A program made the position numbers and the translations under genes. DNA of 64,000 bases. Origin: Moorella glycerini. Lineage in GTDB: Bacteria > Bacillota > DSM-521 > Neomoorellales > Neomoorellaceae. A model generated the notes under the pieces. The model did not search any database. It saw only the letters and a list, made by a program, of their open reading frames with translations, and was not told the DNA's origin. Location: contig NZ_CP046244.1 in NCBI RefSeq assembly GCF_009735625.1, positions 62,001-126,000 of the forward strand, written 5' to 3'. Shown here piece by piece: positions 46,647 to 54,616 of this stretch (the first letter of the stretch is position 1; each line of letters starts with the position of its first letter).

Positions 46647-48893
46647 TCAATTTTTTGTATTAGCTATTTTATTCGTGGGCCGCAGGTTATAGCGTTTGAT
46701 CATTTCATTAAGGGTGCTGCGCTTCAGGCCCAGGATTTCTGCAGCCCGGGCCTGGACCCACTGGCTTTCTTCCAGGGCCTGCACGATCAGGCTGGTTTCA
46801 TAGGCCGTCACCGCTTCTTTGAAGCTCATCCCCCTGGTATAGGCCCAGCCCGAAGTACCTGTTGCCAGATTACGGAACTGGCGCGGCAGGTCGCCGAGTT
46901 CGATTTTTTTCCCTTCGGTTAAAATTACCGCCCGCTCAATGACATTTTCCAGTTCCCGCACGTTGCCTGGCCATTCGGCCCGGACCAGGGCGTCCATGGC
47001 CTCGCTGGTAAAGCCGGTAACCTCTTTGCCCAGGCGCCGGCTGATTTTTTCCAGGAAATGGCGGGCAAGCAAGGGAATATCGTCCCGCCGTTCGCGCAGG
47101 GGCGGCAGCCAGATGCTGATAACATTGAGGCGGTAGAAGAGTTCAGGCCGGAAGGAACCTTCCCTGACGGCCTTCTCCAGGTCGCGGTTGGTGGCCGCCA
47201 GGACGCGGACATCCACCCGGGTGGGCCTCGTTTCTCCTACCCGCAAAAATTCCCCTTCCTGGAGGACCCGTAAAAGTTTACTCTGCAGTCCCAGGCTGAT
47301 ATCGCCGATTTCATCCAGGAAAATGGTTCCCTCATGGGCTTCTTCAAAGAGCCCCTTTTTGGCCGTCACCGCCCCGGTAAAGGCGCCCCGGGCATGGCCG
47401 AAAAGCTCGCTTTCCAGCAAAGTTTCCGGCAGGGCGGCACAATTGATGCTAATGAAGGGCGCCTCACTGCGGCGGCTGTGGTAGTGGATGGCCCGGGCCA
47501 CCAGCTCCTTACCGGTACCGCTTTCCCCCCGGATGAGGACAGTAGCATCAGTTTTGGCCACCTTTTCAATCAGGCGATAGACTTCCTGCATGGCGACGCT
47601 ATTACCCACCAGCTGGCCAAACTGGCCCTGGAAGACCTTGAGTTCCTGGCGCAGGTGCAGGTTGCTTTTTTCCAGCTGGGCAATGAGATAGGGCAGGCAC
47701 ATGCGGTTTTCGGCCAGGCCGTGGTAGACGGCAATAGCCTTCTCCCGGCAGGAAGGATAGCCACAGGCACCACAGTTAAGCTCGTCTTCCGGCGTCAGCT
47801 TGCCCAGCTCCGCCAGGATACCCCGGATGTCGGCCTCGCTGGGGCGGGGGAAGAAGATGGTTTTATCATGGAATTCCCGGCGTAAGTTTATACCTTCCAG
47901 GTTCATGGGTTTGGGTTTAGCCTGTTCCAATCCCTGGCGGGTAAATTCGGCTACAATTTTACGCCGGCGGAAGGAGGAAAATTTATTTTCCTGCATAGGG
48001 CCGTTGATACAGCCCTTGCAAAAGAGCATATCGACCATCTGGGGGACCATTTTACCCTCGTTAACGGCCTTCAAAAATTCCAGGCAGTCCTCCCGGCCTT
48101 CCACCACCAGGACCTGGTTGGCCAGGATATCGGCATCAATCCCGGCACTCCTGAGCAGGCCGCCGCCTACAGGGTACAACCGGCCCAGGTAGGCCGGTTC
48201 ACTGTCAAAGTCGAGGTTGCCGCAAGAAGAGACGTCGATTTGCCGCGCCGCCAGCATTTCCTTAAGTTCAGGAAAGGTAAGGACGGCGTCGATGGCCCCG
48301 GCCACCTCTTCCTCGCGGGCCTCACTTTTTTTGGCCACGCAGGGACCGATGAAGACCAGGCGGTTGTCGGGTCCCAGCTTTGTTTTAAGATAACGGCCCA
48401 GGGCGATCATGGGTGATACTACCGGCACCAGCTGGGGTAAAAGGCGGGGATAATACTTGCTTACCAGGTTTACTACTGCCGGGCAGGGGGTACTGATGAG
48501 TCCCTGGCGTTCCCCGGCTTCCTGGAGGTAGCGGCGGTATTCCAGGGTGACCAGGTGGGCGCCAAAGGCCACTTCATGGACTTCGGCAAAGCCCATTTGC
48601 TTCAAGGCCGCCACCACCTGGCCCGGCCAGGCCGGGTGAAATTCGGCCACAAAGGAAGGAGCCAGGCAGGCAATGGTCCGACCGGAGGCCAGCAATTGCT
48701 CCACTTTGGCAATTTCCTGTTCCACTAGCTTGGCCTGCTGGGCACAGACCTGGACACAGTGGCCGCAGGCTATACACAGTTCGGGGACCACCCGGGCCTG
48801 GCCCTCAACTACTTTAATCGCTTTGACCGGGCAGTTACGGATGCAGGCGTAACACATCCGGCATTTACCTGTGATGGTTTTCACTATTTCCAT
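46647..48893 (-). CDS. Sigma-54-dependent activator with hydrogenase-like sensor domain
   Basis: 748 residues. Two [4Fe-4S] ferredoxin motifs (Cys 11/14/17/21 and 40/43/46/50); a [FeFe]-hydrogenase large-subunit-like domain (about 70-330) with TPCPAVV (C137), GPCVAKK (C185) and FCKGC (C292, C295); a 4Fe-4S Fes-type motif CGACGYPSC (C374, 377, 382, plus C399); an AAA+ domain with GESGTGKE (456-463) and the sigma-54 contact loop GAFTGA (503-508); a Fis-type helix-turn-helix at the end. Probably senses H2 or redox state and activates sigma-54 promoters, plausibly of hydrogenase genes. A -10-like TATAAT lies about 45 bases upstream, next to a TCGCC.GGCGA palindrome. Confidence 0.92.
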   Translation of the reverse strand: MEIVKTITGKCRMCYACIRNCPVKAIKVVEGQARVVPELCIACGHCVQVCAQQAKLVEQEIAKVEQLLASGRTIACLAPSFVAEFHPAWPGQVVAALKQMGFAEVHEVAFGAHLVTLEYRRYLQEAGERQGLISTPCPAVVNLVSKYYPRLLPQLVPVVSPMIALGRYLKTKLGPDNRLVFIGPCVAKKSEAREEEVAGAIDAVLTFPELKEMLAARQIDVSSCGNLDFDSEPAYLGRLYPVGGGLLRSAGIDADILANQVLVVEGREDCLEFLKAVNEGKMVPQMVDMLFCKGCINGPMQENKFSSFRRRKIVAEFTRQGLEQAKPKPMNLEGINLRREFHDKTIFFPRPSEADIRGILAELGKLTPEDELNCGACGYPSCREKAIAVYHGLAENRMCLPYLIAQLEKSNLHLRQELKVFQGQFGQLVGNSVAMQEVYRLIEKVAKTDATVLIRGESGTGKELVARAIHYHSRRSEAPFISINCAALPETLLESELFGHARGAFTGAVTAKKGLFEEAHEGTIFLDEIGDISLGLQSKLLRVLQEGEFLRVGETRPTRVDVRVLAATNRDLEKAVREGSFRPELFYRLNVISIWLPPLRERRDDIPLLARHFLEKISRRLGKEVTGFTSEAMDALVRAEWPGNVRELENVIERAVILTEGKKIELGDLPRQFRNLATGTSGWAYTRGMSFKEAVTAYETSLIVQALEESQWVQARAAEILGLKRSTLNEMIKRYNLRPTNKIANTKN

Positions 48894-49010
48894 GACATAC
48901 CACCCTTAACCGCACCATTTTTCTTTATCTATTATACAATACATATCGCCGGATGGCGAGACGGATTTTTGAATTAGCGCCGATGATATTTAATATAGCT
49001 TGGCAAAAGA

Positions 49011-49041
49011 AAAGCTACCTTAAATTAAGAAAGGTAGCTTT
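49011..49041 (-). terminator. Terminator after the small XRE gene
   Basis: 11-base perfect stem AAAGCTACCTT / AAGGTAGCTTT with a 9-base loop; the minus-strand end is followed by TTCTTTTG. It lies 55 bases past the stop. Confidence 0.7.
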
Positions 49042-49096
49042 AAAATAAGGAGGTTACACTGGGTGTACGCCATTGACTAAACAGGTAGGGTTATCA

Positions 49097-49303
49097 CTAT
49101 TCGTGATTATTATTGCTAAAAAACAACTCATCTACCGTCAGGCCGAAAAAATCGGCCAGTTTTTTCATGGTGTCCTTCCTGGGGTAACGCTGGCCCCTTT
49201 CAATCATGGCATAGGCGCTCTGGGTTATCCCTACAGCTATCGCCACCTTCTTCTGGGTGAGGCCGCGCTCCCGGCGTAACTGGTACATTTTTTCATTTCG
49301 CAT
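49097..49303 (-). CDS. XRE-family DNA-binding protein (Cro-like)
   Basis: 68 residues from ATG 49303; an ATG four codons earlier lacks a well-placed ribosome site. Almost entirely one helix-turn-helix domain: LRRERGLTQKKVAIAVGITQSAYAMIERGQRYPRKDTMKKLADFFGLTVDELF. Divergent from the second XRE gene, with shared operators between them and a further site overlapping its own 3' end. Confidence 0.9.
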   Translation of the reverse strand: MRNEKMYQLRRERGLTQKKVAIAVGITQSAYAMIERGQRYPRKDTMKKLADFFGLTVDELFFSNNNHE

Positions 49304-49346
49304 AGAGATCACCATATATGGTTAGGAAAAACTCCTGTTAGTAATA

Positions 49347-49375
49347 ATTTAATCACGTTTTGCAATTTATGTCAA
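49347..49375 (-). promoter_or_regulatory. Sigma-A promoter for the small XRE gene
   Basis: On the minus strand, consensus -35 TTGACA (49370-49375) and -10 TTAAAT (49347-49352) are 17 bases apart, about 45 bases before the gene start. Confidence 0.75.
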
Positions 49376-49392
49376 GGGATCACGGGTTAATT

Positions 49393-49439
49393 TATCACAA
49401 TTAGTGATATAATATTGTTTGCTATCACAAAGAGTGTTA
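49393..49439. promoter_or_regulatory. Tandem palindromic operators in the XRE intergenic region
   Basis: Two related inverted repeats: TATCAC-N5-GTGATA (49393-49409, perfect) and TATCAC-N5-GTGTTA (49423-49439), centres 30 bases apart. The first overlaps a plus-strand -10 TATAAT (49408-49413). A third copy, ATCAC-N5-GTGAT, lies at 49093-49107, at the end of the small XRE gene. They are probably binding sites for one or both XRE proteins. Confidence 0.7.
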
Positions 49440-49521
49440 AATTGGCAGTAGTTAGCTGACTTCCGGCAACGATGTTATCGCTGCCCAATCTTATAGCTTA
49501 TAAGTCAACTGGGGGTCTATC

Positions 49522-49995
49522 ATGAAATCCCTTGGCGAAAGATTAGCAGCTTTACGGAAAGAAAAAGCCTTAACCCAGGCTGAAATGGCCCGCCGGCTCA
49601 ATATGGGCCAGAGTACCATTGCCATGTATGAAAGGAATAAGCGTTCCCCCGATGCCGAAACTCTGCAGAAGCTGGCGGATTTTTTTAAGGTATCCGTCGA
49701 TTTTCTCCTGGGACGGGTTGATTCTCCCCATCCAGTAGTCTATGAACCCCAGGATGAAAAGCAGCGCAAAACAACCTTGCTTCTCCAGGAACCCGGGGTC
49801 AGGACTTTTCTTGCCGATCCCCTGTTTGAAGATTTATTTAAACGCCTCTCTGAACTGACACCCCAGGAGAAGGCCAAACTGGCCCGGTATTGGAGCCAGG
49901 CCTTGAAGGATATAGAAAAAGAAAGGCTAAGGCTACGACAGTCCGGTGGCCGGGACCTGCCGGCAGGTCAAAATAATGATAGAGAGCATCCTTAA
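49522..49995 (+). CDS. XRE-family transcriptional regulator
   Basis: 157 residues. N-terminal helix-turn-helix (LAALRKEKALTQAEMARRLNMGQSTIAMYERNKRSPDAETLQKLADFFKVSVDFLLG), then a charged helical region (about 105-140) likely to dimerise. ATG with GGGGGT upstream. The frame continues after the TAA stop for 28 sense codons with a protein-like sequence before a second stop at about 50081, so the gene may once have been longer. Confidence 0.88.
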   Translation: MKSLGERLAALRKEKALTQAEMARRLNMGQSTIAMYERNKRSPDAETLQKLADFFKVSVDFLLGRVDSPHPVVYEPQDEKQRKTTLLLQEPGVRTFLADPLFEDLFKRLSELTPQEKAKLARYWSQALKDIEKERLRLRQSGGRDLPAGQNNDREHP

Positions 49996-50085
49996 CGTTG
50001 CACCGCCCCCTACCCAGAGAAAATTCACCTTGAGGCGATCGACGCTTTCCTTTCCATGATGACCAGCCTGGCCCAAGTATAAAGC

Positions 50086-50113
50086 GCCCTCCAGAAACCT
50101 TCCTCTGGAGGGC
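50086..50113. terminator. Terminator between XRE gene and SGNH hydrolase gene
   Basis: Perfect 9-base stem GCCCTCCAG / CTGGAGGGC with a 10-base loop between convergent genes. The plus-strand end is followed by ACATCTATTTT; it may act on both transcripts. Confidence 0.65.
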
Positions 50114-50144
50114 TACATCTATTTTCGGCGGAGCACCGGTCCGT

Positions 50145-50735
50145 TCAGCCTTGCTGCTTTAACTGCCGGAACAAATCAACGGCCACCCCGGCCATGACCC
50201 GGTAACCCTGGCGGCCGGGGTGGGCGTCGTCAACAAAAAATTCCCTTTTACCCCACCCCGTTGCCGGCTCCAGGAGGGGGGTATAAAAGTCCAGCAACTT
50301 TAATCCCTGGGACAAGACCAGGTCCCGGCAGGCCTCGCGGTAACCCTCAAGAAGCCCGGCCATCTTCTCCAGGAAAGGGAGGGGGATATCTGAACCCGTC
50401 TGGCAGAGGGGCGGTGGCAGGGCCATTACCGGCTGGATGCCCGCCCGGAGGGCCTTATCCACCATGGCCCGGAGATTGTTGCTTACTTCCGTAACGGCAA
50501 ATCCCGCCCAGGCGTCATTGGTTCCTCCCATAATAGTTACTACCCGGGGCTTGAGCCGGACAACATCCTGGTCGAAACGGGCCAGCATTTCACCTGTCGT
50601 TTCGCCGCTTATACCCTGGTTTACCACCACCAGGCCGGTTTCCCTGGCCGCCAGCTCCAGCCAGGAAGCCTCCGGGCCAAAGGGATAGCCCCAGGTCAGG
50701 CTGTTGCCCATGCCTACGAGATCAACCGCGGTCAT
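50145..50735 (-). CDS. SGNH/GDSL-family hydrolase
   Basis: 196 residues from ATG 50735; a GTG five codons earlier is too close to its AGGG. The four SGNH blocks are present: GMGNSLTWGYPFG (Ser), NQGISGETT (Gly), GGTNDAW (Asn) and DDAHPGRQGY (Asp and His). Esterase or lipase of the TesA/acyl-hydrolase type; no signal peptide, so cytoplasmic. Substrate unknown. Monocistronic, with its own promoter about 100 bases upstream. Confidence 0.88.
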   Translation of the reverse strand: MTAVDLVGMGNSLTWGYPFGPEASWLELAARETGLVVVNQGISGETTGEMLARFDQDVVRLKPRVVTIMGGTNDAWAGFAVTEVSNNLRAMVDKALRAGIQPVMALPPPLCQTGSDIPLPFLEKMAGLLEGYREACRDLVLSQGLKLLDFYTPLLEPATGWGKREFFVDDAHPGRQGYRVMAGVAVDLFRQLKQQG

Positions 50736-50833
50736 GGTTATAACAATCACACCCTCAGCCCCAACTAATGAGGTTTTTATAGAATGCTACCCTTTGTTTT
50801 TTGTAGCCCATACTTTATTTCTTTTTTAATCAC

Positions 50834-50862
50834 AGTATAGCAGCAGGCTCCTCATTGAGCAA
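50834..50862 (-). promoter_or_regulatory. Promoter for the SGNH hydrolase gene (candidate)
   Basis: On the minus strand TTGCTC (50857-50862) and TATACT (50834-50839) are 17 bases apart, downstream of the BMP-gene terminator and about 100 bases before the hydrolase start. Confidence 0.5.
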
Positions 50863-50906
50863 GACCAAAACCCAGAATGAAAGTTTTATGGGTATGTAAA
50901 CTAAAG

Positions 50907-50928
50907 GAGGCAGGGTTTTCCCTGCCTC
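50907..50928 (-). terminator. Terminator after the BMP lipoprotein gene
   Basis: Perfect 9-base stem GAGGCAGGG / CCCTGCCTC with a 4-base loop, 15 bases past the stop, then CTTTAGTTT on the minus strand. It ends the rpiR-ubiD-BMP operon. Confidence 0.8.
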
Positions 50929-50943
50929 GCTATAACCTTAAGG

Positions 50944-52017
50944 CTATCTCTTTTCTATCGTGACTTTGCCCGTCTTGGTATCTAAATCAACCTTAACCTT
51001 GCCATTTTTAATATCTTCGGGAACCTGTTTGATCTTCTTAACAATATCCGCCGGTAGCTTCTGCTCAAAGTCATAGAGGGGAGCCAGGTAAACGGCGCCT
51101 TCCTTCACGCCTACCATATAAACGGCGGGCTGGTACTTGCCTTCCATTACAGTCTTCGCCAGGTAGATCATGGCTTTACCGATGTTCTGGACGCCACTGG
51201 TGACAACGGTATCCGGTGCGACGCTGTGCTGGTCGAAACTGCTGCCAATAGCATAAACCTTTTTCTCTTTCGCTGCCTGGATAGCCCCCAGGCCGGCCTG
51301 GTTGGCATTGCCTAAAACAACATCCGCTCCTTGATTGATCATACTGAGAGCAACTTCTTTCATTTTGCCTACGTCACTGAAGCTGCCAATAAAGGTACTT
51401 AAAACTTCGACATTCGGATCGATATATTTGGCCCCCTGCTTGAATCCCTCTATCCCCAGTTTAATTGGGGTTGTCTCTTCACCGCCAATGGCCGCCACTT
51501 TTTTGCTTTTCGTTAGAATAGCTGCCGCAGCGCCCTCCAGGAAACCCATTTCGGCGCTGTTAACTGAGAAAGAGGAGATATTTTTATCGCTAAAATACCC
51601 ATTGGTGACAATAAAGATGGTTTTGGGAAATTGGGGCGCAACCTTTTTGGCAGTATCAACAAATTCAAAGCCGTGGGCGAAGATAAGGTTGTATCCCTGG
51701 GTAGCGTACCCCCTTAAAACTTCTTCCTGATCGGATTTGCTGACGTTTTCCGAATAGGCCGTTTGTATACCCAATTCTTTTTCTACCGCTTTGACGCCGT
51801 TATAACCGGCGGCATTCCAGCCATTGTCATTAATCGGCCCATTGAGGACCAGGGCTACTTTAAAATCCCCGGGCTTGCCCCCCGCTCCCGCCGGAGAACT
51901 CTGGCCACCGCTACCGGCCTGCTTGGAGTTGCCGCCGCAACCGCTAAAAACAAGGGCCGTAGCAAGGAGCAAAACCAGTAAACCTGCCAGAAGCAAAGAC
52001 CTCGACTTAACCTTCAC
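50944..52017 (-). CDS. BMP/PnrA-family substrate-binding lipoprotein
   Basis: 357 residues. Lipoprotein signal peptide ending VFSGC (Cys 27), a Gly/Ser linker, then the BMP fold: KVALVLNGPINDNGWNAAGYNGVK, YNLIFAHGFEFVD, INQGADVVLGNANQAGLGAIQAAKEK and VVTSGVQNIGKAM. These proteins bind nucleosides or similar compounds for an ABC importer; no permease or ATPase gene is next to it here. GTG start with GGGGAGG upstream. Last gene of the operon; its start overlaps the decayed M20 gene. Confidence 0.9.
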   Translation of the reverse strand: MKVKSRSLLLAGLLVLLLATALVFSGCGGNSKQAGSGGQSSPAGAGGKPGDFKVALVLNGPINDNGWNAAGYNGVKAVEKELGIQTAYSENVSKSDQEEVLRGYATQGYNLIFAHGFEFVDTAKKVAPQFPKTIFIVTNGYFSDKNISSFSVNSAEMGFLEGAAAAILTKSKKVAAIGGEETTPIKLGIEGFKQGAKYIDPNVEVLSTFIGSFSDVGKMKEVALSMINQGADVVLGNANQAGLGAIQAAKEKKVYAIGSSFDQHSVAPDTVVTSGVQNIGKAMIYLAKTVMEGKYQPAVYMVGVKEGAVYLAPLYDFEQKLPADIVKKIKQVPEDIKNGKVKVDLDTKTGKVTIEKR

Positions 52018-52544
52018 TATTCAGGACCTCCCCGTGTTCCTGGCCGCACAGCCGGCGGGCCAGGTAAATATAGACGTTGGTCACCCTCACAAAATCATCA
52101 AGGCTGATAGGGTAGCGCCGTTTTGGCCCGTAAATTACAGCTGGTATACCCGCTTCATTAAAAGCATTACTTCACGCCACATGCTGGAATAGGGTGGGTC
52201 GGCCAGTTCCAGGGGCGTACCGGTAACCTCCCTGTGGGCCGCCTCCAGGGCCTTCACAACCGGCATGACCCCTTCACTTTCATAGCCGCGGCGGTAAAGA
52301 AATAATTCCACCTCACCCCGGGCACCAATTGAGTCAATCAGTTCCTTGAGTTCTTCCTGCACCTCCCCTGGTTTTTGTTTGGGATTCAGGCGGGGCTGAA
52401 GCCCACCTTCCAGGCTTTAATCCCCTGCTCCTGAAACCATCGGTACACATATTCACCGGCCTCCCCTTCCCGGCCATAGGGGCTGGGGATATTGCCGAGC
52501 TGCAGCAGCAGGTCCAGTTATTCCTGGCGGTTTACCGTCGGCAT
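52007..52544 (-). pseudogene. Decayed M20-family metallopeptidase/deacylase
   Basis: Starts with ATG 52544 behind GAGGTGAG, so it was once a real gene. The N-terminal fragment reads LDLLLQLGNIPSP.GREGEAGEYVYRW but has a stop at codon 9. The catalytic middle (some 250 residues in normal members) is missing. The C-terminal part continues in one frame as ELKELIDSIGARGEVELFLYRRGYESEG, then shifts frame to NEAGIPAVIYGP...SLDDFVRVTNVYIYLARRL up to a stop at 52007. It sits between ubiD and the BMP gene. Confidence 0.85.
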
Positions 52545-52548
52545 CTAC

Positions 52549-53895
52549 TCACCTCTTCAGGCCGGGCAGGATTTTATCCAGATCCACCCGGGGGTAGCGG
52601 ACGCGCTTGTAGTCGTCTCTGAGGTTCAGGGCCAGGGTGGCGTCAATGGCGAACTTGGTATGGGTACCGTCGGGGCCGGTGGTGGGGTCGTTCTCCATGC
52701 CCTGGGCATAGGGAACGGTAAAGATATCCCTCTGGGCGTCGACGCGGGTGGCGATGGCCCAGAGGATATCGCTCGGCTGGTAGATGTCAACGTCAGTGTC
52801 GACGACCACGGCCACCTTGATATTGACGTGGGTCATCAAAGCCGCCAGGGCGATATTCTTGGGCTCGCCCTCGTTCTTTTTATCGATGGCAATGACCGCC
52901 ATAAAGCCGCCGCTATAGGGGGTAAGATGGACGGCCCGCACATTGGGCGAGGCGTGTCTGGTCATATTTTGGAGCATTATTTCTCGCGATAGGACATTGC
53001 CCAGGTAAATATGTTCAAAGGAACCCGGCACGATGGTCCGGAATATGGGATTATGGCGGTAACTTAAAGCCGTAACTTCAAAAACAGGATTCTGGTATAC
53101 TTCACCAAAATGGCCCGTAAACTCGGCCAGGGGCCCCTCGGTCTCCCGCTGGTGAGGCGGGACAAAACCTTCTATGATGATCTCTGCTCCGGCGGGCGCG
53201 AATAAATCTACCGTAGTACACCTGCTGACAGGTAAAGGCTGGCCATTAATTGCCCCCGCCAGTTTGGCCTCATCTTCTTCAATGCGAAAGCCCGCAGCGA
53301 TTTCCACAGCCGGGTCAACGCCGATGGCCACGGCCACGGGCAGGGGCTCGTCGCGTTTTTCCATTTCCTGATAAAACCAGGCAATATGGCGCCAGGCGTT
53401 CATCATGATGCCAAACTTCCGGGGTCCTTTCAGCTGCAGGCGATTGTAGGAGTAGTTCTGCCTGCCGGTCACCGGGTCTTTGCTAATCATTATTCCCGCG
53501 GTCACGTAAGGCCCGGCATCCCTCTCGTTATGCCAGGGAATCGGCAGTTGCTCTTCCAGGTTGATCTCCTCGCCCATGAAGACGTGCTGTTGCCAGGGTG
53601 GATTGTCCACCACCACCGGGTCAATGAGGTTAGCCAGGGCCTGCTCCAGTTTCCGGCTGATCCCGGCCGGTTCCGTATCCAGAGCCAGGGCTATACGTTC
53701 CACATTCCCCAGCAGGCCGCCCACAATGGGAATTCCCGAGGGGTGGGCAACGTTCTTGAACAAACCTACGGGCCGGTTTTGCTGCAGCATGGTGTCCAGG
53801 ATACTGGCCAGCTCGAAGTTGAGCTGGACCTCTCTGTCAACGGCGACCAGTTGACCGGCAGCCTGTAGCTTTTGCAGGTACTCCCTGAACTCCAA
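52549..53895 (-). CDS. UbiD-family decarboxylase
   Basis: 448 residues. UbiD pattern: NPPWQQHVFMGEEINLEEQLPIPWHNERDAGPYVTAGIMISKDP, then YSYNRLQLKGPRKFGIMM, and the catalytic region RETEGPLAEFTGHFGEVY with its conserved Glu. These enzymes use prenylated FMN to (de)carboxylate aromatic or unsaturated acids; the substrate is unknown, and no ubiX (prenyl-flavin maker) is in the window. TTG start after GAGGAGGAGG. Probable operon with the flavoprotein upstream. Confidence 0.92.
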   Translation of the reverse strand: MEFREYLQKLQAAGQLVAVDREVQLNFELASILDTMLQQNRPVGLFKNVAHPSGIPIVGGLLGNVERIALALDTEPAGISRKLEQALANLIDPVVVDNPPWQQHVFMGEEINLEEQLPIPWHNERDAGPYVTAGIMISKDPVTGRQNYSYNRLQLKGPRKFGIMMNAWRHIAWFYQEMEKRDEPLPVAVAIGVDPAVEIAAGFRIEEDEAKLAGAINGQPLPVSRCTTVDLFAPAGAEIIIEGFVPPHQRETEGPLAEFTGHFGEVYQNPVFEVTALSYRHNPIFRTIVPGSFEHIYLGNVLSREIMLQNMTRHASPNVRAVHLTPYSGGFMAVIAIDKKNEGEPKNIALAALMTHVNIKVAVVVDTDVDIYQPSDILWAIATRVDAQRDIFTVPYAQGMENDPTTGPDGTHTKFAIDATLALNLRDDYKRVRYPRVDLDKILPGLKR

Positions 53896-53951
53896 TATTT
53901 CTCCTCCTCCTCAAAATGCTTTTGGTGGGGATATGTCCCTGTATCCAGGGA

Positions 53952-54569
53952 CTAAACGCCGGCCGCTACTTTACCGGCCTGCAGGAGCAGGGCCACTTCG
54001 GCCACCCGGCGCGCCAGGCCGCGGACGGTTTCCATGCCAATGGCATCCTCGCCGACCCCTTCTATCCTGTCCCGGGACCAGACCTTGCCGCCGGCATAAC
54101 CGCCAATTTCCCCGCCCACCACTACCAGCCCCCGGGTCAAGAGATAATTGATAATTATATTCACCGTAACCTCCTGGCCACCGTTGCGGGTACCCCCCAC
54201 GGCAATGGCACCGCCGGCCTTATTGCGCAGTGCCCCGGGGAAGACGTGATGAATGGGGCGCAGGCGACTGAAAAAGGCGGCCAGCTGGGGCGTGGGCCCC
54301 ATAACGTAAACCGGTGAAGCCACCAGGAAGGCATCGGCGGCTATAAAGGTATCAAATAGCTCCTGCATATCGTCCTTGACGTGGCAGCGGGTCTTATGGC
54401 TTTTGCAGTAATTACAGCCGGTACAGGGCTGGATCCTCTTGCCCCGCAGGGTTATAAGTTCACTTTCTATTCCCGGTAAAGTCGCCGCTTCCCGCAACGC
54501 CTCCTGCAGGACATACTCCGTCGCCCCTTTGCGCGGGCTGCCGCAGAGACCCAGAAGTTTAAGGACCAA
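53952..54569 (-). CDS. Iron-sulfur flavoprotein (NADPH-dependent FMN reductase family)
   Basis: 205 residues. Flavodoxin-like start LGLCGSPRKGATEYVLQEAL binding FMN phosphate, then the compact cluster motif CTGCNYCKSHKTRC (C-x2-C-x2-C-x6-C) typical of Isf-type proteins, and SPVYVMGPTPQLAAFFSR. It is likely a dimeric FMN/[4Fe-4S] electron carrier. It could feed reduced flavin or electrons to the UbiD system (inference from co-location). TTG start, GGAGG eight bases upstream. Confidence 0.9.
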   Translation of the reverse strand: MVLKLLGLCGSPRKGATEYVLQEALREAATLPGIESELITLRGKRIQPCTGCNYCKSHKTRCHVKDDMQELFDTFIAADAFLVASPVYVMGPTPQLAAFFSRLRPIHHVFPGALRNKAGGAIAVGGTRNGGQEVTVNIIINYLLTRGLVVVGGEIGGYAGGKVWSRDRIEGVGEDAIGMETVRGLARRVAEVALLLQAGKVAAGV

Positions 54570-54616
54570 AGCTATCGCCTCCAGTTTTCCTCTCTCTTTG
54601 ACCAGGCTACTTTTAT

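Noticed and set aside
49073-49279. 68-codon plus-strand frame near the XRE gene, apparently with AAGGAGG upstream
   Set aside because: It is antisense to a clear helix-turn-helix gene, and its sequence is not protein-like; the AAGGAGG is 20 bases away from the start.
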